From contig PLNN01000019.1 of NCBI GenBank assembly GCA_003142795.1, positions 1 through 51,990 on the forward strand: DNA of 51,990 bases, given 5' to 3'. Positions 31,101-46,100 of this stretch are shown in pieces (positions within the stretch are counted from its first letter, which is position 1; each line of letters opens with the position of its first letter). The DNA comes from Candidatus Omnitrophota bacterium. GTDB lineage: Bacteria; Omnitrophota; Gorgyraeia; 2-01-FULL-45-10. Made by a program: the position numbers and the translations under genes. A model generated the notes under the pieces. It saw only the letters and a program-made list of their open reading frames with translations, was not told where the DNA came from and ran no database searches.

Positions 31101-34100
31101 GAGGAAGGCTTATCGCAAAGTGTCCTTCAGATATCGTGCTCGTGATGCCCGAAGGCGCCCGGTGGATGGTTCAAACAAAGAACGATGCTGCAAAAGAAGA
31201 AAATTCATTCGGCATTTATGACGCATATGGAAAACCTTTATACCAGGATATTACTACCAGATATCTAAAAAATGGCATAGTTCATCAAATCCTTATTTAC
31301 AACCCCGCAAATTCTATTATGAGCGAACACGCTACATACAGAAAAAAAGAAATGCCGGAGGCGGACGAGAAACCCATGCTTGAAAAAGCATCGCAGCTGA
31401 TAAGGTATCGTAATTCTGAAGCGGAAGAGAAGTGGTTGTTGATATATGAATTCTCAGGGAAGAAGGCGTATTTGACAGACTATGGCTATGATATGGGCCG
31501 CGCGTTCAGCAATGCCTATGCCGGAGACAAGCCCACCTGGAGTAAAACGCGGGGTACCGATACGGGGAAAGTTGATGAAAAAACGCCGTTACGCGAGGGC
31601 ACCAAAGTTCTTTACGACGGCAAGACCGAACAACGATTGATCGTGGGCAATAGAATTGACCAAAACGGCAAGCCTATTCCATTCGATGTAGAATTGGAGG
31701 AAGGGCAGATTGTTATAGGGCTTATTACGCCCTTAGACATAAAAACTCCCTGGCGGGAATCGGAAGAGTTTGAAACAGAGGAATGGCGCGGGCCCCTCGT
31801 AAGGCAACCGGACGGCACGCTCTGGCTCGATATTTCAAAGAGCGATCTTTTGACTTATAAACGCCGTCTTACCGACTCCAGTTTTATCACTATCCATTTG
31901 AATAGAGATGCCAAAACAAAGAAATATTCTCTGGGAAACGTATATACAGGTAAGAGCGTCTATGAGCTTTATGGCGTCCACGGCAAGAAGAGGGTGCGTG
32001 AATATTTTGACTTTGATAAGAGATGTGTCGAGATAGATTTCGATACGGGTAAATGCAAGACATATAAGACGGATCAAGGGACGCCTCGGGCATTGATCTT
32101 CGAACCCGATACAAGAAAGCCGCTAAAGGACCTTACGGAACCCGACCTTAAGCGGTTTGAACTGGCTATATATCTATATGATGCGGCTATTTCTGATTAT
32201 ATATACAGAATACCGCTTATCGGAACGGATTTTCAGAATGGATATTTCTATCTTAATGAGAATATTATCGATGTCGATGAAAATAGGCAATTGAATGAAG
32301 CTATGTTTGGTATCGGCGAGAACAGGCCGCTTGCACGATTCAATTTGGTTCATAGGACAGGAGATCTGGCCGCTGACATAAAAGCATTTTTAGAGAAGAC
32401 GCAAGATCCGAAGAGGAATCCGTCTGACAAGCCAAGTGCTGAAATAACGGCCATAGCAAAGGGTGATGCGGCGGCAGACGCTTTCTATGCGGGAGGCTTG
32501 ACCTACCGCGATACAGGTCTTCCCGCGGTGGCCACTGTGTTAAATCCCGGGAAAAGCATCAGAGAGATAATCGTCAATCCGCTATTACCAGACGGCACGA
32601 TAGACAAGTTGCATGGCACGAGGTACGTCGTCAGCGATAAAAAGACAGCCAAGACCCATGAACTGACGCTTGACATGAGTGTTAACGTTGCTGCCCCTTC
32701 TCTGAACGGCATTACCACTGCCGATGGCACGCCACTTTCGTTTTTCAAGAGACCGAAAGCGTACAATGTTGAAGAAGATATGCACTGGGTAAAGACCCTT
32801 GTTACAGAAGGCCCTGCGGCCGGAACGCTGAAGGTCACGTATGGCGACGAAAACGTAGCCGTAATCGATATAGCCTATGAGATAGGCGATAATAAGGAAG
32901 CCGAGAACGCCGTTCTCGGGGTAATTGCACAAGCGGGCCTATCCAATGATCCATTTTTTTCCAAACCTTCCAAGATACTTCTTAATGCCATATATACCAT
33001 AAAGATAAAGAATCCCGTTAGTAACGGACAACTTGTATCGATGCTCTCGGAATCTCAAAAGGTGAGGGCTGCGTTTGAAAAAGCATTGAAAAGCTGGAAC
33101 ATGCCTACGGATGATACAGAAGGCTTTCTTATCAGCACTATATTATATTGGTCGTCTGTAACGCGAGAAGATTTTAATCTTGACAGTTTTATCGAATCGC
33201 TTACCGCAGTAGCAGGTTCGCGCGATGAGCTTAAAGCTTATTTAGCTGCGCAGGAAAAGAAGGAAGGCGCGCAGTCTGGGACGCAAAGGATGAAGCTATT
33301 CGTAAAGAGCCTTACGATGTTCGCGAACCTTGTCTCCGAAGGTAAGCTTACGGCTGCAGAAACAGCGGCTCTTATAAAGTCACGAGCAGCGCGCCTTAAC
33401 GGAGAATCTTATGATAAAGTCCAGGAAGAAATAAAGAAAGAAACGACTAAATCGCGATCTGTGGGGCATCTTTTTCAATGGCTGATCTTGATCGCATTTA
33501 TTCCTTTATGCTTCTCGGGTTGCGCGGGAAATCAGGTAGCCAATGCGGGGAACGCGAGTGCTATCACGGGGATAGCGGGAAATATCCAGCAAGTCCTGTT
33601 AAATATACCCACTACCATATGGTGGCTTGGTTTTTATGCCGGTATTATATTACTTGATGGCTACTTTGGGATATTTGGGACCTTTATAAGAGATCGCCGT
33701 TTTCGAAATTCCAATCGCTTCGCACCCCCGATGATTACAGTGCCTCCTATCAATCCTCCAAGCCAGAATTATGGAGATATGTGGAGAGAGATGGGAGGTG
33801 TTATCAGGCATATGCAAGGGACGATGTGGGATGTATACAGAACGATAGAGCCTTTCAGGTATAGATTCGGGCGCCCGGCAGCTGGTGCAGGTCCGCACTA
33901 TCCAGATTATCGTTTTAGATTTTATACATTCATAACATTTATTGCAGGCTCCTCTTTTCTAATTATCAATGCGATAAGAGCAAATTCTATAGGATACTTT
34001 ATGGGCTACGGTCCGGGGATCTGGGTGCTCGGCGGGTTGTTATTCTTAATAGCCGTTACAAATGGATATAAGTTCTTCGGCGATATAGTATTAATGCTCA

Positions 34101-37100
34101 TTCCGCCGCTCAGGGCGAGGATGAAAGCAAGAGCGCTTGACCTCATGGAACAAGAGATAGGAGAGCTTCGCACGTATTACGGCAATCTAGTTACTAACGG
34201 GGGTTACGGTTCTACGCCGCAGCAATGGAGAGAAATGCTGAAATTCCCGGAAGAGCCGCCCCAAGGTAATCCCGACAATGCCATAGAGATAACCACGCAT
34301 ACCATATATTTCCCGGAATACCTTGATTACTGCGATGCCTGGATAAAGTTCATGAAGGCTCATCCTAATTATGAATTGTTCTCGCGAACCCAGTATCCGC
34401 CGGACCAGCAGAGAGCCGATGTCATGCCAACATTCTATACAAAAGGCCCGGATTATTATCAGGCCAACGCAGGAAGTATGGCGCCCTTTGTCGGCCTCAT
34501 GCCGGGGACGGCAAACGATAATCCGGCATATCCTATCATAGCTCCCGGACAAGAACGAAACGGGTATAGGGAATATCACACGCATTCATTTTTACCGCAA
34601 TTTCATCCGGTCCACCCGCTGGTTCCATTCAATAACATCTATGCTAATCTAGCTAAGTTACGTCTCAGGGTTCAGCAGATACATGAAGAGGGAGGGAATG
34701 TCGCCCTTGTCACAGAGCGCGACCAGACAACCCTGGATCTCTCGGTAAGAACTGTCGATGGCAGGTATGGCGCCAATCCGGATAATACCAGCTATCCTAA
34801 ATTATTCTGGCAGCGCCATTTTTGGCATTTGGCCATATTTTCAGGAATAGCTTATGCCGTAACAAGCCTTGCCTATCACATACGCCTGAATTTGGCCGCT
34901 TCTCATATGGTGGAAGACTTGAAGGTCCTTAACGCCGGTTCTTTTGGTGTCATGGAGCTCGTCGCGGCTGTGGTAGGTTTTCTCACAGTAGTAGGCATAT
35001 TTAAATACATCCTGTTTGGGGCGGGATACGCGCCACAGACAAGAAGAAAATTGACCGTCTTATTTACAGCAAGCACCGGATATCTTATCTATCATTTTAG
35101 GGAAAGCATCACCGTAGGTAATATAAAGCTTAGCAGTTTGTTTTCCGGCATGAACCATTATCTAGTCATAGGGCTTATTGCGGCAGGCGTGCTATTTATT
35201 GTCCGTTATATCTACTCGGTGTCAAGGGAGCACGCAAATGCGATCCGCGATGAAGATATCGGGGATTTCGTACGGCCGGGTCTTTTGCGCGAATTGCTTA
35301 ACAGGGCCATCAGGGCCGCGATCCGCGAGGACAAGCGCGGCAACTTACCCGATATTATAAGGAACCGTCAGCAAGGTCAGGAAGAGATAGGCGCCGATGA
35401 AGATGTCAGGGCCATCTATGATGAAGTAGCGCGCTCATATACCGGTTTAAGACGATGGCGCCGTCTCCTGGCAAATGAACCTCTTTCGGATTGGCTTACA
35501 TATCGCATGAGGATTTCGGGTCGAGATTCTGACGGACGCTCTTCGATAAGCGCCCTCGATATTGCAAATGTGGTGAATAACGTCCGTGATAGAGAGCGTA
35601 TCGTAAGAGTTCTTGCCCAACATGGGTATAATATGGCCGGTATCTTAAATCCGGACGGTACTGTAAGCCAGGCTCTCGTCGATCCCCGTACACACCGCGG
35701 CACAAATATGGATATAACGGAACGGCTCAGCATTACCGACTTTGATAATATAGCCAACACTCCGGCAATAGCAGAAGAGATCTTTGAGCCGGTTGTCCTC
35801 ATGGATACGGTTTTTGGAGATTCCGCGGAACAGGTCCGTGCCACACTTGAAAGCGCCCTTCATACATATCAGGGACGCGTTTATATAGCTCTGTGCATGG
35901 ATGACGATGATGAGCGCGGCCTTAATGCTATTACAAGAGAGATGCAGAATGGCATTCTTACACAATATGCCGACAGAATAATAATATACCAAGGATCGAA
36001 CCGTGGCATAAATCTCGGCAAGAATCCAAAAAAGGTGAGGATGAAACCCGTTCTCGATGTCGAGACGGTGCAATATCTTAAGAAGTGGTTTGCCGAACGC
36101 GGCCTGCGCGCGCCCGGCTTTGTAGAGCTTGTCGACCAGGAAGACAGGCTTGGCGCGCTTCTTCTCAAGTCTAAAGCATTGCTCTGGCGGTTGTATGAAC
36201 GGACCGTAGAAGATGAGCTTGCCGGACGGCGCAATGCCACTGACAGAACGAGATGGGGAATTAAATTCGGGGGGATAAGCGGGCAAGGTTGGAAGCTAAG
36301 GCTTACATACCATTGGACGGTATTTATGCTCGGCTTGTGGGCAGGGCGTAATCCTGCAAATGCCAGAGGTAACGCGCGTCAAAGGGCCGCGTATATGCTT
36401 TCATCTTTCACGCGTATATATCCCAACGCCGATCATTTTGTTCAATCCGAGTTCAGGATTAGAAAAGTCCCTTCGATAGTCCAGTCGGAATTACGGCTTG
36501 TCCCAATAAAGAGCGGTAAGACGACTTATATGTCGCACAGCGATTATCTGATGTGGCATACATTTGTTCAGATAGGGCAGACCATATTTGGATTCCTCTT
36601 CCTGGGAGGCACCGGCAATGGTTTCAGGTGGACGATGCTGGCAGGGGAATCCCTGAATCCTGACGGCAGCCACGATGCATATTTTAATGAAAGGGCTGAA
36701 TTGCAGGACTTGTTTATGCCATTAAGGCGTGACATACGCGCCGAAGAGACCAGGATATCCGAATCCTATGCGCGTTTCCCGCTTCCTATCAGAGTTATCA
36801 TCCATCTGATCATTCACCCGATACGCGTCATGACAAGTCCGAGATTATGGCGGATAATCATACCTTCTTTTCTTTTTAGAAAATATTTGAACACTTATCA
36901 GATTAACGGTGTATGGGACAAGCACAACATAATTGAGGATTCAGAGCTCGGCAGGAGGCTCGCGCTCTATGGCCTCTGCGCTACGAGGCTTGCAGGTCCT
37001 TTTAACCAGATATTAGAAGATCTTTTAGTGCCGGACGGCGCACCATGGTGGCGGCAACGGTCAAGATGGATAATAATGCAGACGCAGGCAGTTATTCTGG

Positions 37101-40100
37101 CTCACCCTGCGGCCTTATTCATGTTCCTGGGCCAGCATCTTGGACTGGCTATTGGATGGTCTGTGTTCGGCAGCGCACACGGATTTATATTGCAGGGCCT
37201 TGTGGCAGCTTCCATAGGGTTTTTGGCAGGAGGCATGATCTTCTACTATATAGGGCATATAATTAATTACCTGCTTATCTTTACGGGCTGGAAATACAAT
37301 TCGCAGTGGCAGACAGATCCCGTAAAACAAATGGGTTATTGGCGTTTTCAGCACGTGGCATACCTTTCGGCGTCCACTCCTGCCGCAATGGCGGCGCTTG
37401 CCACTTTGCTTCTTACAATTGTGTACGGTGTTTCGCTGCTCGGTTCGATGGGAGGCCCGGATCTTCCGTTGATAGGCAGCGGCATAGGCGCGCTTATTGC
37501 AGATGGAATGGAATTTTTGCGTGTATACATACCGCCGATGAACGGCTGGCTGCCCATCGCGATGATAGGCGCCATAGTATTTTTCATACCACCGTTCCTA
37601 CAGACGGTCCAGGGAATGCTTGCCACAGCTCAGCATGACATACAGGATGAAGAGTCTACCACGGAAGCGATGAGAGTTCTATTATGCGAGTCAGGCGATA
37701 CGCCCATGATAGGAATAGCGGGAATGGGCGCAGATACTGTTCCTATAAACCAAATTGTTCCCAATAGAATAGTAAGCGAGCATTATTCCCGTTTCTCAGA
37801 TGATGAATTTGTAATTCGGTTCCTGGAAAGGTACATACATAATGCGCAGTTAGCGCTTGGCACCGCGCGCGGAGCCTTACAAAATAACAATACAACATTT
37901 GGATGGGATGATCTTAACGCTAACTGGGGAAACCGCGCAAATATAAATATAAATCTGACTAATAATGAACAATTTGAGATATACCATAGGGCCCTGAGAA
38001 ACGCTATCGTATATGCGCGCAACCTTCAGGCGCGTGTGCGGGGCGATGTAAGGCTCCCATGGATGAACGTTGTTGCAGGCGCTGCGATAGCGCTATCAGC
38101 CGCTTCGCTTATGAAATATGGGTGGCTATATGCCGCAATAGGGCTGCCGGTTTTCTGGGTTGGGATAGGCCTTGTAGCCATAACGATAATAACCCAGACC
38201 CTGAGCCGCATTCCGATAAGACGCAATAATTTACGGCGAGCCAGTTCCATCGGGCGAAGGCCGCGTCATGCCGCTGGATTCTTAGTGCTTCAGCCGCTTG
38301 TCATTGAAATGTTCATGCATCTGCCGATAGCGGGAGCACTTAACTTATTTATGACATTCTATCCGTATCAGGGTGAGAACTTCTGGCCGCGCGGCAGGCA
38401 GGACTTGCCGCCCCCACGACTGGGACAAAGAAAAGACTTATGGTATCGATTAAGGGCGCTCAACAATTTCCGTCACATCCATTGGTTTACGATCACTCTT
38501 ACGATCGTGCCGCTATTGATAAACATGCTTCAGCCGCTTATCAACGAGGACCTTATCCCGCGCATGATAAAGCGTCAGGCGTCTTTAGGGATTGAGGCCG
38601 AATTCCAATCCGATCTGCTCCGGGTGACTTCCCCGTCTCTTGATGAGACCGAGAACATTTTGCTCATGGACCCGTATACGGTGGATCAGGCAGGATGGAT
38701 AGATGGAAAGATAAAAGCGTTGGACGGATTGATGGAAAGAGGCGATTCGGGGAATGCCAAAACGTTCCTTAAGTGGATCATAGCAGGAATAAAGGCACAG
38801 CATAAAGCTATAAATAAAGATGTATATATTGATAATGAAGAAAAAATAAGATTTAACAAAATGGCAGAACATTTCTTCGTATTCTGCCTCAAGCATAACA
38901 TGCCCGAACTTTATGATTCGATCTTTGGTAAAGGCAGAGCGGCCCTGCCCGATGAATCTAAGGGGCAAAGGGTGGAGATAGACAGCGATAATGCCCAGGC
39001 AAATGTAATAAATAAAGGCAATGACGGTTCATTCGATCTCAAGGTCAATATGGCCGGCGCCGCACAGGGCAAAAACGCGGGCAGCGTTATTGTCAAGATC
39101 CACTTCCCTGAAGCGATTTCGCTCAACGGCGATCAGTTCATTACGGCATTTGCTGTGTCTGATGACAAGAGCTGGGACCGCGATATCCAGGCTCTGGCAG
39201 TCGACGAGAATGGCAACACAGCCTACAATACCGTAAAGGACACCGCCCTTAACCAGAGCGCCAGCGTACTTATCGAACCTTCGTATATAGGACAATGGGC
39301 AACGAGGCCCCAGGATAAAGCGCGCGTATTTAATCCGGACAGGGTTAAGGTTCTTATTATAAAGGTATGGGGCGATAGGGCCCTGCCATTTAAAGGCACG
39401 ATCAAATTCTATCCCTCACATATATTATCGATACCGTCTTCGGTTAAGACAATCGGCAACTTAACAGAATCTGATGTCGAGCGCTCGCTGCAGAAGATGA
39501 CCGGATCGATCGAAAAAATAGTTTCTGAAGACGATATTAAATATGCCGGCAGCGCGGCATTATTGGCGGAGGCAAAAGAAGACATAAGCGATGCCGAAGA
39601 GGCTGTCAAAAAAGGCGATAAACAAACAGCCGAACAAGAGCTCAAATTTGCAAAAAGTGTCCTGGTAGAGTTGCAGGGAAGACTAAAATCCGGCAAAAAC
39701 ATACCAAGCCAGGAACTCAAATCTTTAGAAGCTCGATTAAATCAGGTTGACGGCGCTGTCCGCAAACAGCCGCTTGAGCCGGTGAAGCCTATTGGCGCTG
39801 TTTTGATGGGGCTGTCGCTCTTCGGGCTGATAGCGTTAATTGCTCATGCGCTCGGTATCGATTTAAGTCCCTTGGCGCAGTTAGGCGTAGGTGCCTCAAT
39901 TATGGCTATCTCCGGATTCGGATTTGTCTTCGAGGCATGGAGGCATGTTAAGGCAAGGATGGACAGGCGCAATGTTTCTATGTTCAGGAATACGCAAGGA
40001 ACGATCGGGGCAAACGGTTGGGGTGTATTTGGCGATAATGACGAACTTGCTGAATTGAATCCGGTTTTGGACGAACTCGGCATACCAAAAGATATGGTGC

Positions 40101-43100
40101 GTTCGCTCGTGTGGACGGCCTCAGACATGCCGGATAATTGGTTAAAGGCATTTCTTGAATTATTCAGAACATCGCCTCCCAAGATCGCCACCAGTGATTC
40201 GAACTATATTTATATCGCACCTTCCTTATTAATGCCGGAGAACAGGTCATATCTTAAACAGATCCTGCGCCACGAATTCGCCCACATAAACGGCGCCAAA
40301 GAGATCGGCGCGACCTGGGCCGAGCGCGGCCGGGCTAGTTTCCTCAATTTAAGATTTATCTACAATATATTGCCGCTTATTTTAAGAACCGCACTATCTC
40401 GCAAGACGATAGTTGCGGGCCAATTGACTAAAGATGCATTTAGCATTCCGGCCGGAGAGCTCAGCAATGATTTTAACCATGGGTTTATAAAGGAGCATAC
40501 CACCCGATTCACGGCAATGAATATGAAGATAGGCCGGGAACTTGGCCTATCAGGCGCAGAGCTTAAGCTCCTGGAGTACGGCTCCATTCTACACGACGTC
40601 GGAGCTGATCCGCGTGCGCAGCACGAAGAGATATTCTTTGCATTTTCACAAAGGATACGCGCGGAGTTTCCTGACAAGCCTTCCCTGAAGACGGCTGTTG
40701 ACGCTCTTATAGAGCGCGAAGCCGGCCTGACAGGCACCGTAGTGTCATTGTTGAATGAAGACGCCAAATACCAGTTATTTAGGGACGGGCTAACCAAGGT
40801 TCTTGGAAGAGACATTGATCCGGCGGAAACAGACGTATCATATTCGCTATTTGATGTGCCCTACTGCACGTTCAGGATCCTGAAGGAAAAAGGCGTAACC
40901 GTATCCACGGATCTGGGAATAATACTCAAATACCACGCAGATCTAAAGGCATTCTTGAAAGACCTTCCGAATATCAAAGGCCAATTCAGCATTTCTCCTG
41001 AAGCGATGCTGCGCATAATGTTCCTGATATTTGTTATGGATATGTTTGAACACGGCAACAATAAGCATACTCAAATAGGTCAGAGAGGCAAAAACCGTGT
41101 TGAGAATTTCCCCGAGACATTCTCTTATATTGAGAACACTCTGATCGGGATCGGCAGGACGAAAGGATGCAACGCAATCTTTGAAAGAGAGACCCGGGAA
41201 CCGCTTGAAGTTATTGCAAGATTAATAACCGATAAAGATAGTGTCATTATGTCCGAGGTTGCGAAAGCGCGTGAATCAGATGTGCTTTCCGACGAAGACA
41301 AGCTATTTATAGAAGCGAATAACCTTGTAAGCATGGAATCTTTCACGAGTGAACGTGGTCCGACTACAGTAATATCTGATACCCGGCTCAACCCTGCTAA
41401 AGTTATTGTTGTCCCGATGTTCCAGACGAATATGGAAGAAAACTACGGAATGTTGAGAGACGACCCTCAGGGCATGTATCACAAATATAAGCTTGCCGGG
41501 CAAGGCGTCCAAAAAGTCTATGATAAAGCTCCCGATTATGAAAATGCGCGTAAAGATGTCTGGACAATAAAACGTTACATGGAAGAATTTGCCAGGAATC
41601 ATCCCGATCTTCAGGTGCTCGGTTTTGTCGGGAATGGCAACATACTTGCCAATCCGGCCCTCGCGGCATATGTTGATGGAAAATTATACGCCGTTATGTC
41701 GGAAAAAGAGCTTATCCATAAGGGCATGAGCAGGAGTTATCCGTCGCTCATACGATGGGCAGACAGAAGCGATCATTATACTATCGAAGAAGTGAAGTAT
41801 ACGGCTGATGAGAAAGTTATTCAGGCGTCGACAGGTAAAGATATAACCGGTGAGATCATTTTTGCCAATTCCGGAATAGGTGTGCTGAGGCAGAGCCCTG
41901 GCGGAGAAGCTGAATCATATGACATCGCCGCTAACTGCTGGCATGATTACGACGTCAGGCATTATCTCGATTTCCCATTCATAGCCACCGGAGGTGTGCA
42001 TTTTGGCGTAAGCCAATTCTATGATGCGCAAGGCCTGGTGCATGAAGAGATGTTAGCCAAGGCAATACATGAAGAACCGGTGCCGTTAAAACTTGAGGAG
42101 AAGGGCGTTCCGCTTTCAGAAGAGCAGATACGGCAGCTGGAACTAGGCCTTAAGGAAAAAGGATACGCTCCTGTTAGCGCGATATCGGAAGTCGGTTATC
42201 ATACCTATTATATCGATCGCGCGGAGAATAAAATTGTCATGGTAGGATTTGCTCGCGGCATCAATCCGCATAACATAGTCGGCATCGATAAAGACGGCCG
42301 TCTCCTGTGGAATGTAGTTGCAGGAAAATCAAACAGGATCGGAATAACGTTCAAAGAAGCGCAAGATATGATGAGACTGCGCGGCGCTGTAAGCGCGATA
42401 ATTTTTGACAATGGCGCCGATGCTATGATGAATATGGGTGGTTACAGTGTTATACCATCATTTCAGGGCAGGGACCGTCTCATGTCCATCTCCGTTTTGG
42501 CAAAACGCGCGCCGCCCAAGACGCAGCAAGTAGGCTTACCTTCTGCGTATGAACGCGCGGGAAGGCTCTTAATGCAGTACATAAAGCCGGTTATCAAGTC
42601 AGTCCTTCCGCTCATCATATTGCTGGTGGCAACTACTGCTTTTGGACAGGATGCCGGATTTACCGATGCGACAAAGTATAATTTTACATTCATCGGCTTC
42701 GGTTTATTATTATCGATCATTAGCGCTATAATCAGTGCGCTTATCGTGTATTGCAATGACAAGCCCATAGATAACCAGCCTATTAAAAAGATTGCCAGGA
42801 TAGGGACCGCTATAGGCATATTCGCAGCCGTTTTTATCTTAAACGCCGTAATACTTTTAGCACTAGGGCTCGACACCAAAGCTATTTATTCAAAAGGATA
42901 TGTCAAATATTTGACGAACAAAGAAGTGGCCGAGCTCAGGCTCCAGGAAAACGCTAAGCTCAAGACGCTTAACATAAGCCATGGTGATATAGCAAATAAG
43001 TACATGGATTTGATAAAGGCCACAGGCATAGTTAAAGCCTCTGCAAGTAGCAAGGAAGCTGAAAACACCCTCAAGGCTATCCAGGAGAACTATAAGCTTG

Positions 43101-46100
43101 CTGATTTACTAAATAGCAAAGATGGTTCAGGTAAGCTTCTAGTTAGCTACGCCAAAGAGCATCCGGCCAACACGATTAACAAGGACTTCACGGGTCTTAT
43201 CTTTATGGATGACGGATGGATCGTCCTGATAGGAAAGACTGCTGACGGCGAGCCGTTCTCTATAGCATATGAAGAGAGTAGCCTTGCGGTGACAGGAATG
43301 CTTATTGGACATTTGCTTGATGAAAATGGCGACAACGCTGGTGCCCTTGTGGGATTAACTATAGGGAACGGTATAAAATATGGCGGCTTCCAGATGGACA
43401 TCCTTAAGTCATCCAATGTAGCAAATATGAGAGATCGCCATGCGGATATTAAGAGCGTATTATCCACAGAAGATATAAAGAATATAATGCAATCAGAGCC
43501 GCCTAAAGCGCAGGAAAAGGCGCCGACAAGCGAAGCAAAGCCTTCTATTATAAAGCCGATCTTCAAGTCAGCCCTTTCGTTCATCATATTGCTGGTGGCA
43601 ACTACTGCTTTTGGGCAGGATGCAGTATCCAAGGTTGCCGGAGCTGCAAAATATGATTTTACAGTAATCGGAATAGGATTATTGGCTTTATCCATTGGCG
43701 GCGTAATTCTTGCGATCGCCATGCGTTACTATAACCGACTTGTTAATGCGGACAAAGCGCCTGGTGCGACGCAGACAGTGCAAATGCCATCTGAAAAAAC
43801 CGGCCCCACAACAACAGCTCGCCTGCAGATAGAGACAGATCCACGCCTGCTGCAGCATATGAATAGAGTGCTTGAAGCGGCCGTTCAGAACGCTGGACCT
43901 AATACATTAGGCGTAGCCGCAATGCTCGTAGATAAAGACGGCGGCGAAATAACGCTGGGAGAGCAGACGGGGCCATCCGTTCTTAATGCGGCTACCGGTA
44001 AACGATACGATCATGCCGAGATAAATACATTCGAGCAGGCTGAAATTTCGGCCAGAACAAATTGGCCGGATTATACGCTCATTGTCTCGCTCGAACCCTG
44101 CGATGGCTGTGCGAAAGCGATAATCAACCGAGGTGTAAGAAAAGTGGTTATAGCTACGCTCGACCCACACAAAGGTGTTATCAGCAACGGCGTAAGGGCA
44201 TTGTTGCTTGCAGGTATAGACGTTACCATAGCCCCTCTCGATACACAGCGAAAGGCCGCAACGTTCGACTTCGAAAGGATGACGGCGCTCGGCAGAGGTT
44301 CGGAATTAGTATCGTCGGTTGATGAAGTGTTGGAAAGAAGCGCAAGTCCGATAAAACTTGGGCCTAATACCGATGTAGAGGCTTTGAAGGCGGCGGCCTC
44401 TTATTCTCTTGATAATCAGGATAAGGAATACCATAGCAGGTTCGACATTTATGAATTTGATCGTGTGGTCGCCCGCTTGTTACAGCTTACCGTGAAGCCG
44501 GAAGGCGATAGGCTTCCTCAGGTTGTTGCGATCAATGCGAATTCTTTTGACAGATCGCTTAGTGATAGAGATGCATACTGGGAAAGATCGCCGAAGAACC
44601 AGATACTCTGGAACCGTCAGGCGGCGAATCCGGCAAGGCCTTTGTATATCATTGTTGCGGGCGCCGAAGAAAATGTTAATAAGGTAATAGGCATGATCTC
44701 CGAAAGCGGCCTTAGCCTGGAGAATGTTTATGTTATGAGCGGCTTCGAGGCCGGCGTGGATATTAAACTTACACCCGTAAATATTTCAGCGCAGCCTCAA
44801 GTGCAGCCTGTACGAAAAGTTCAGCCGCTCAGCACAGGTGAGGAAATGACACCTGAAGAGCGTGACGCGAAATTGAAGTTATTGGCGGAGCAATTACGCA
44901 ACCCCAACGAGAATGAACGCGGCCGTATAGCAACTATAGATACAAATACAGGACGGATTATAGACGCCGATGTTGAGACTCGATCTATATTACAGGATGC
45001 GCTGAATGCCGTATTTACCGGGACCACAAATATTGCTGTTAACAGCCATCTAAGCGAATTATGGAAGGATGGCGCGTTAGCGACATTAAGGAAAATAAAA
45101 CATGCCGAGATTTACGTTTCGTCGCATTGTCCCTGGACGTCAGCCCGTGTAGTGGAAAGGGATGCCGATGGGAATATTACGAGCCTGAAGATTGTGTTGT
45201 CATCCGCATTTTATAACTACGTAACGGCAATAATAGCCAACAAAAGTCTCGTAAGCGAAATAATAACAGAGGGTAAAAACATCAAGGATAAGTCTCGCGC
45301 GGAAGAGCTTGTAAGGACTACGCTTGTTTTGGTATTGTCAGAAAGGCTTTTTCACGAACTTTTACATGCGGAAGGACCAACCGATGCTTTCATAGCCTTC
45401 TCTCAGGTAAACCGGGACATGTTATACCACTGGGTAACTTTTGTGAATAATTGGGGCAACGATAACCTGACAAGCCCGAACAGATATAATGAATTGAGTG
45501 ATATCTTTATAACAAATCCGCGGTCTAGGCACGTTGGTAATGTATTTTACCACTGTTTAAATATGATAATGCAGGAGAGCAAAAATAGAAGCGGGAAACT
45601 TGCTAAACGAATAAAGATGCGTAATGGAGATGGCACAGATAGGCCATTATCTCCATACTATAAATCCGGCGACTATTTCCAAAATTTAAACTCCATAGTT
45701 CATTGGATGAAGGGTAAAGAGCTCACGGCAATAATAGATGGAGAACAGAAATGGGAGGAGAACGGAAGAGATCTGAAGGTAGCGCAGGATGAGATAGAGG
45801 CAAAGATAGCCAAGCTTAGAGATGAGATTAAAACCGGTAAATATATTGAAGCGTTGCAATCAGATATAGTCAAATTGCGTTCCGAGGCAGATAACGCGGA
45901 AACTCGGCTGGCGGTCCTTCGTAGTCAGGCAAGCCTTTCGTTTAAAGAACAACAAGAAAAGGATAGGCTGGAGATAGACATAGGATTTATAGAAACAGAT
46001 ATCGGCGAGATTCGCCAACAGATAGCTCAGGGAGAGAGCAACATTCGTAACGATATAATTGCCTTGGACAGTGAGCTTATGACGATACTGGAAAAGCGCG

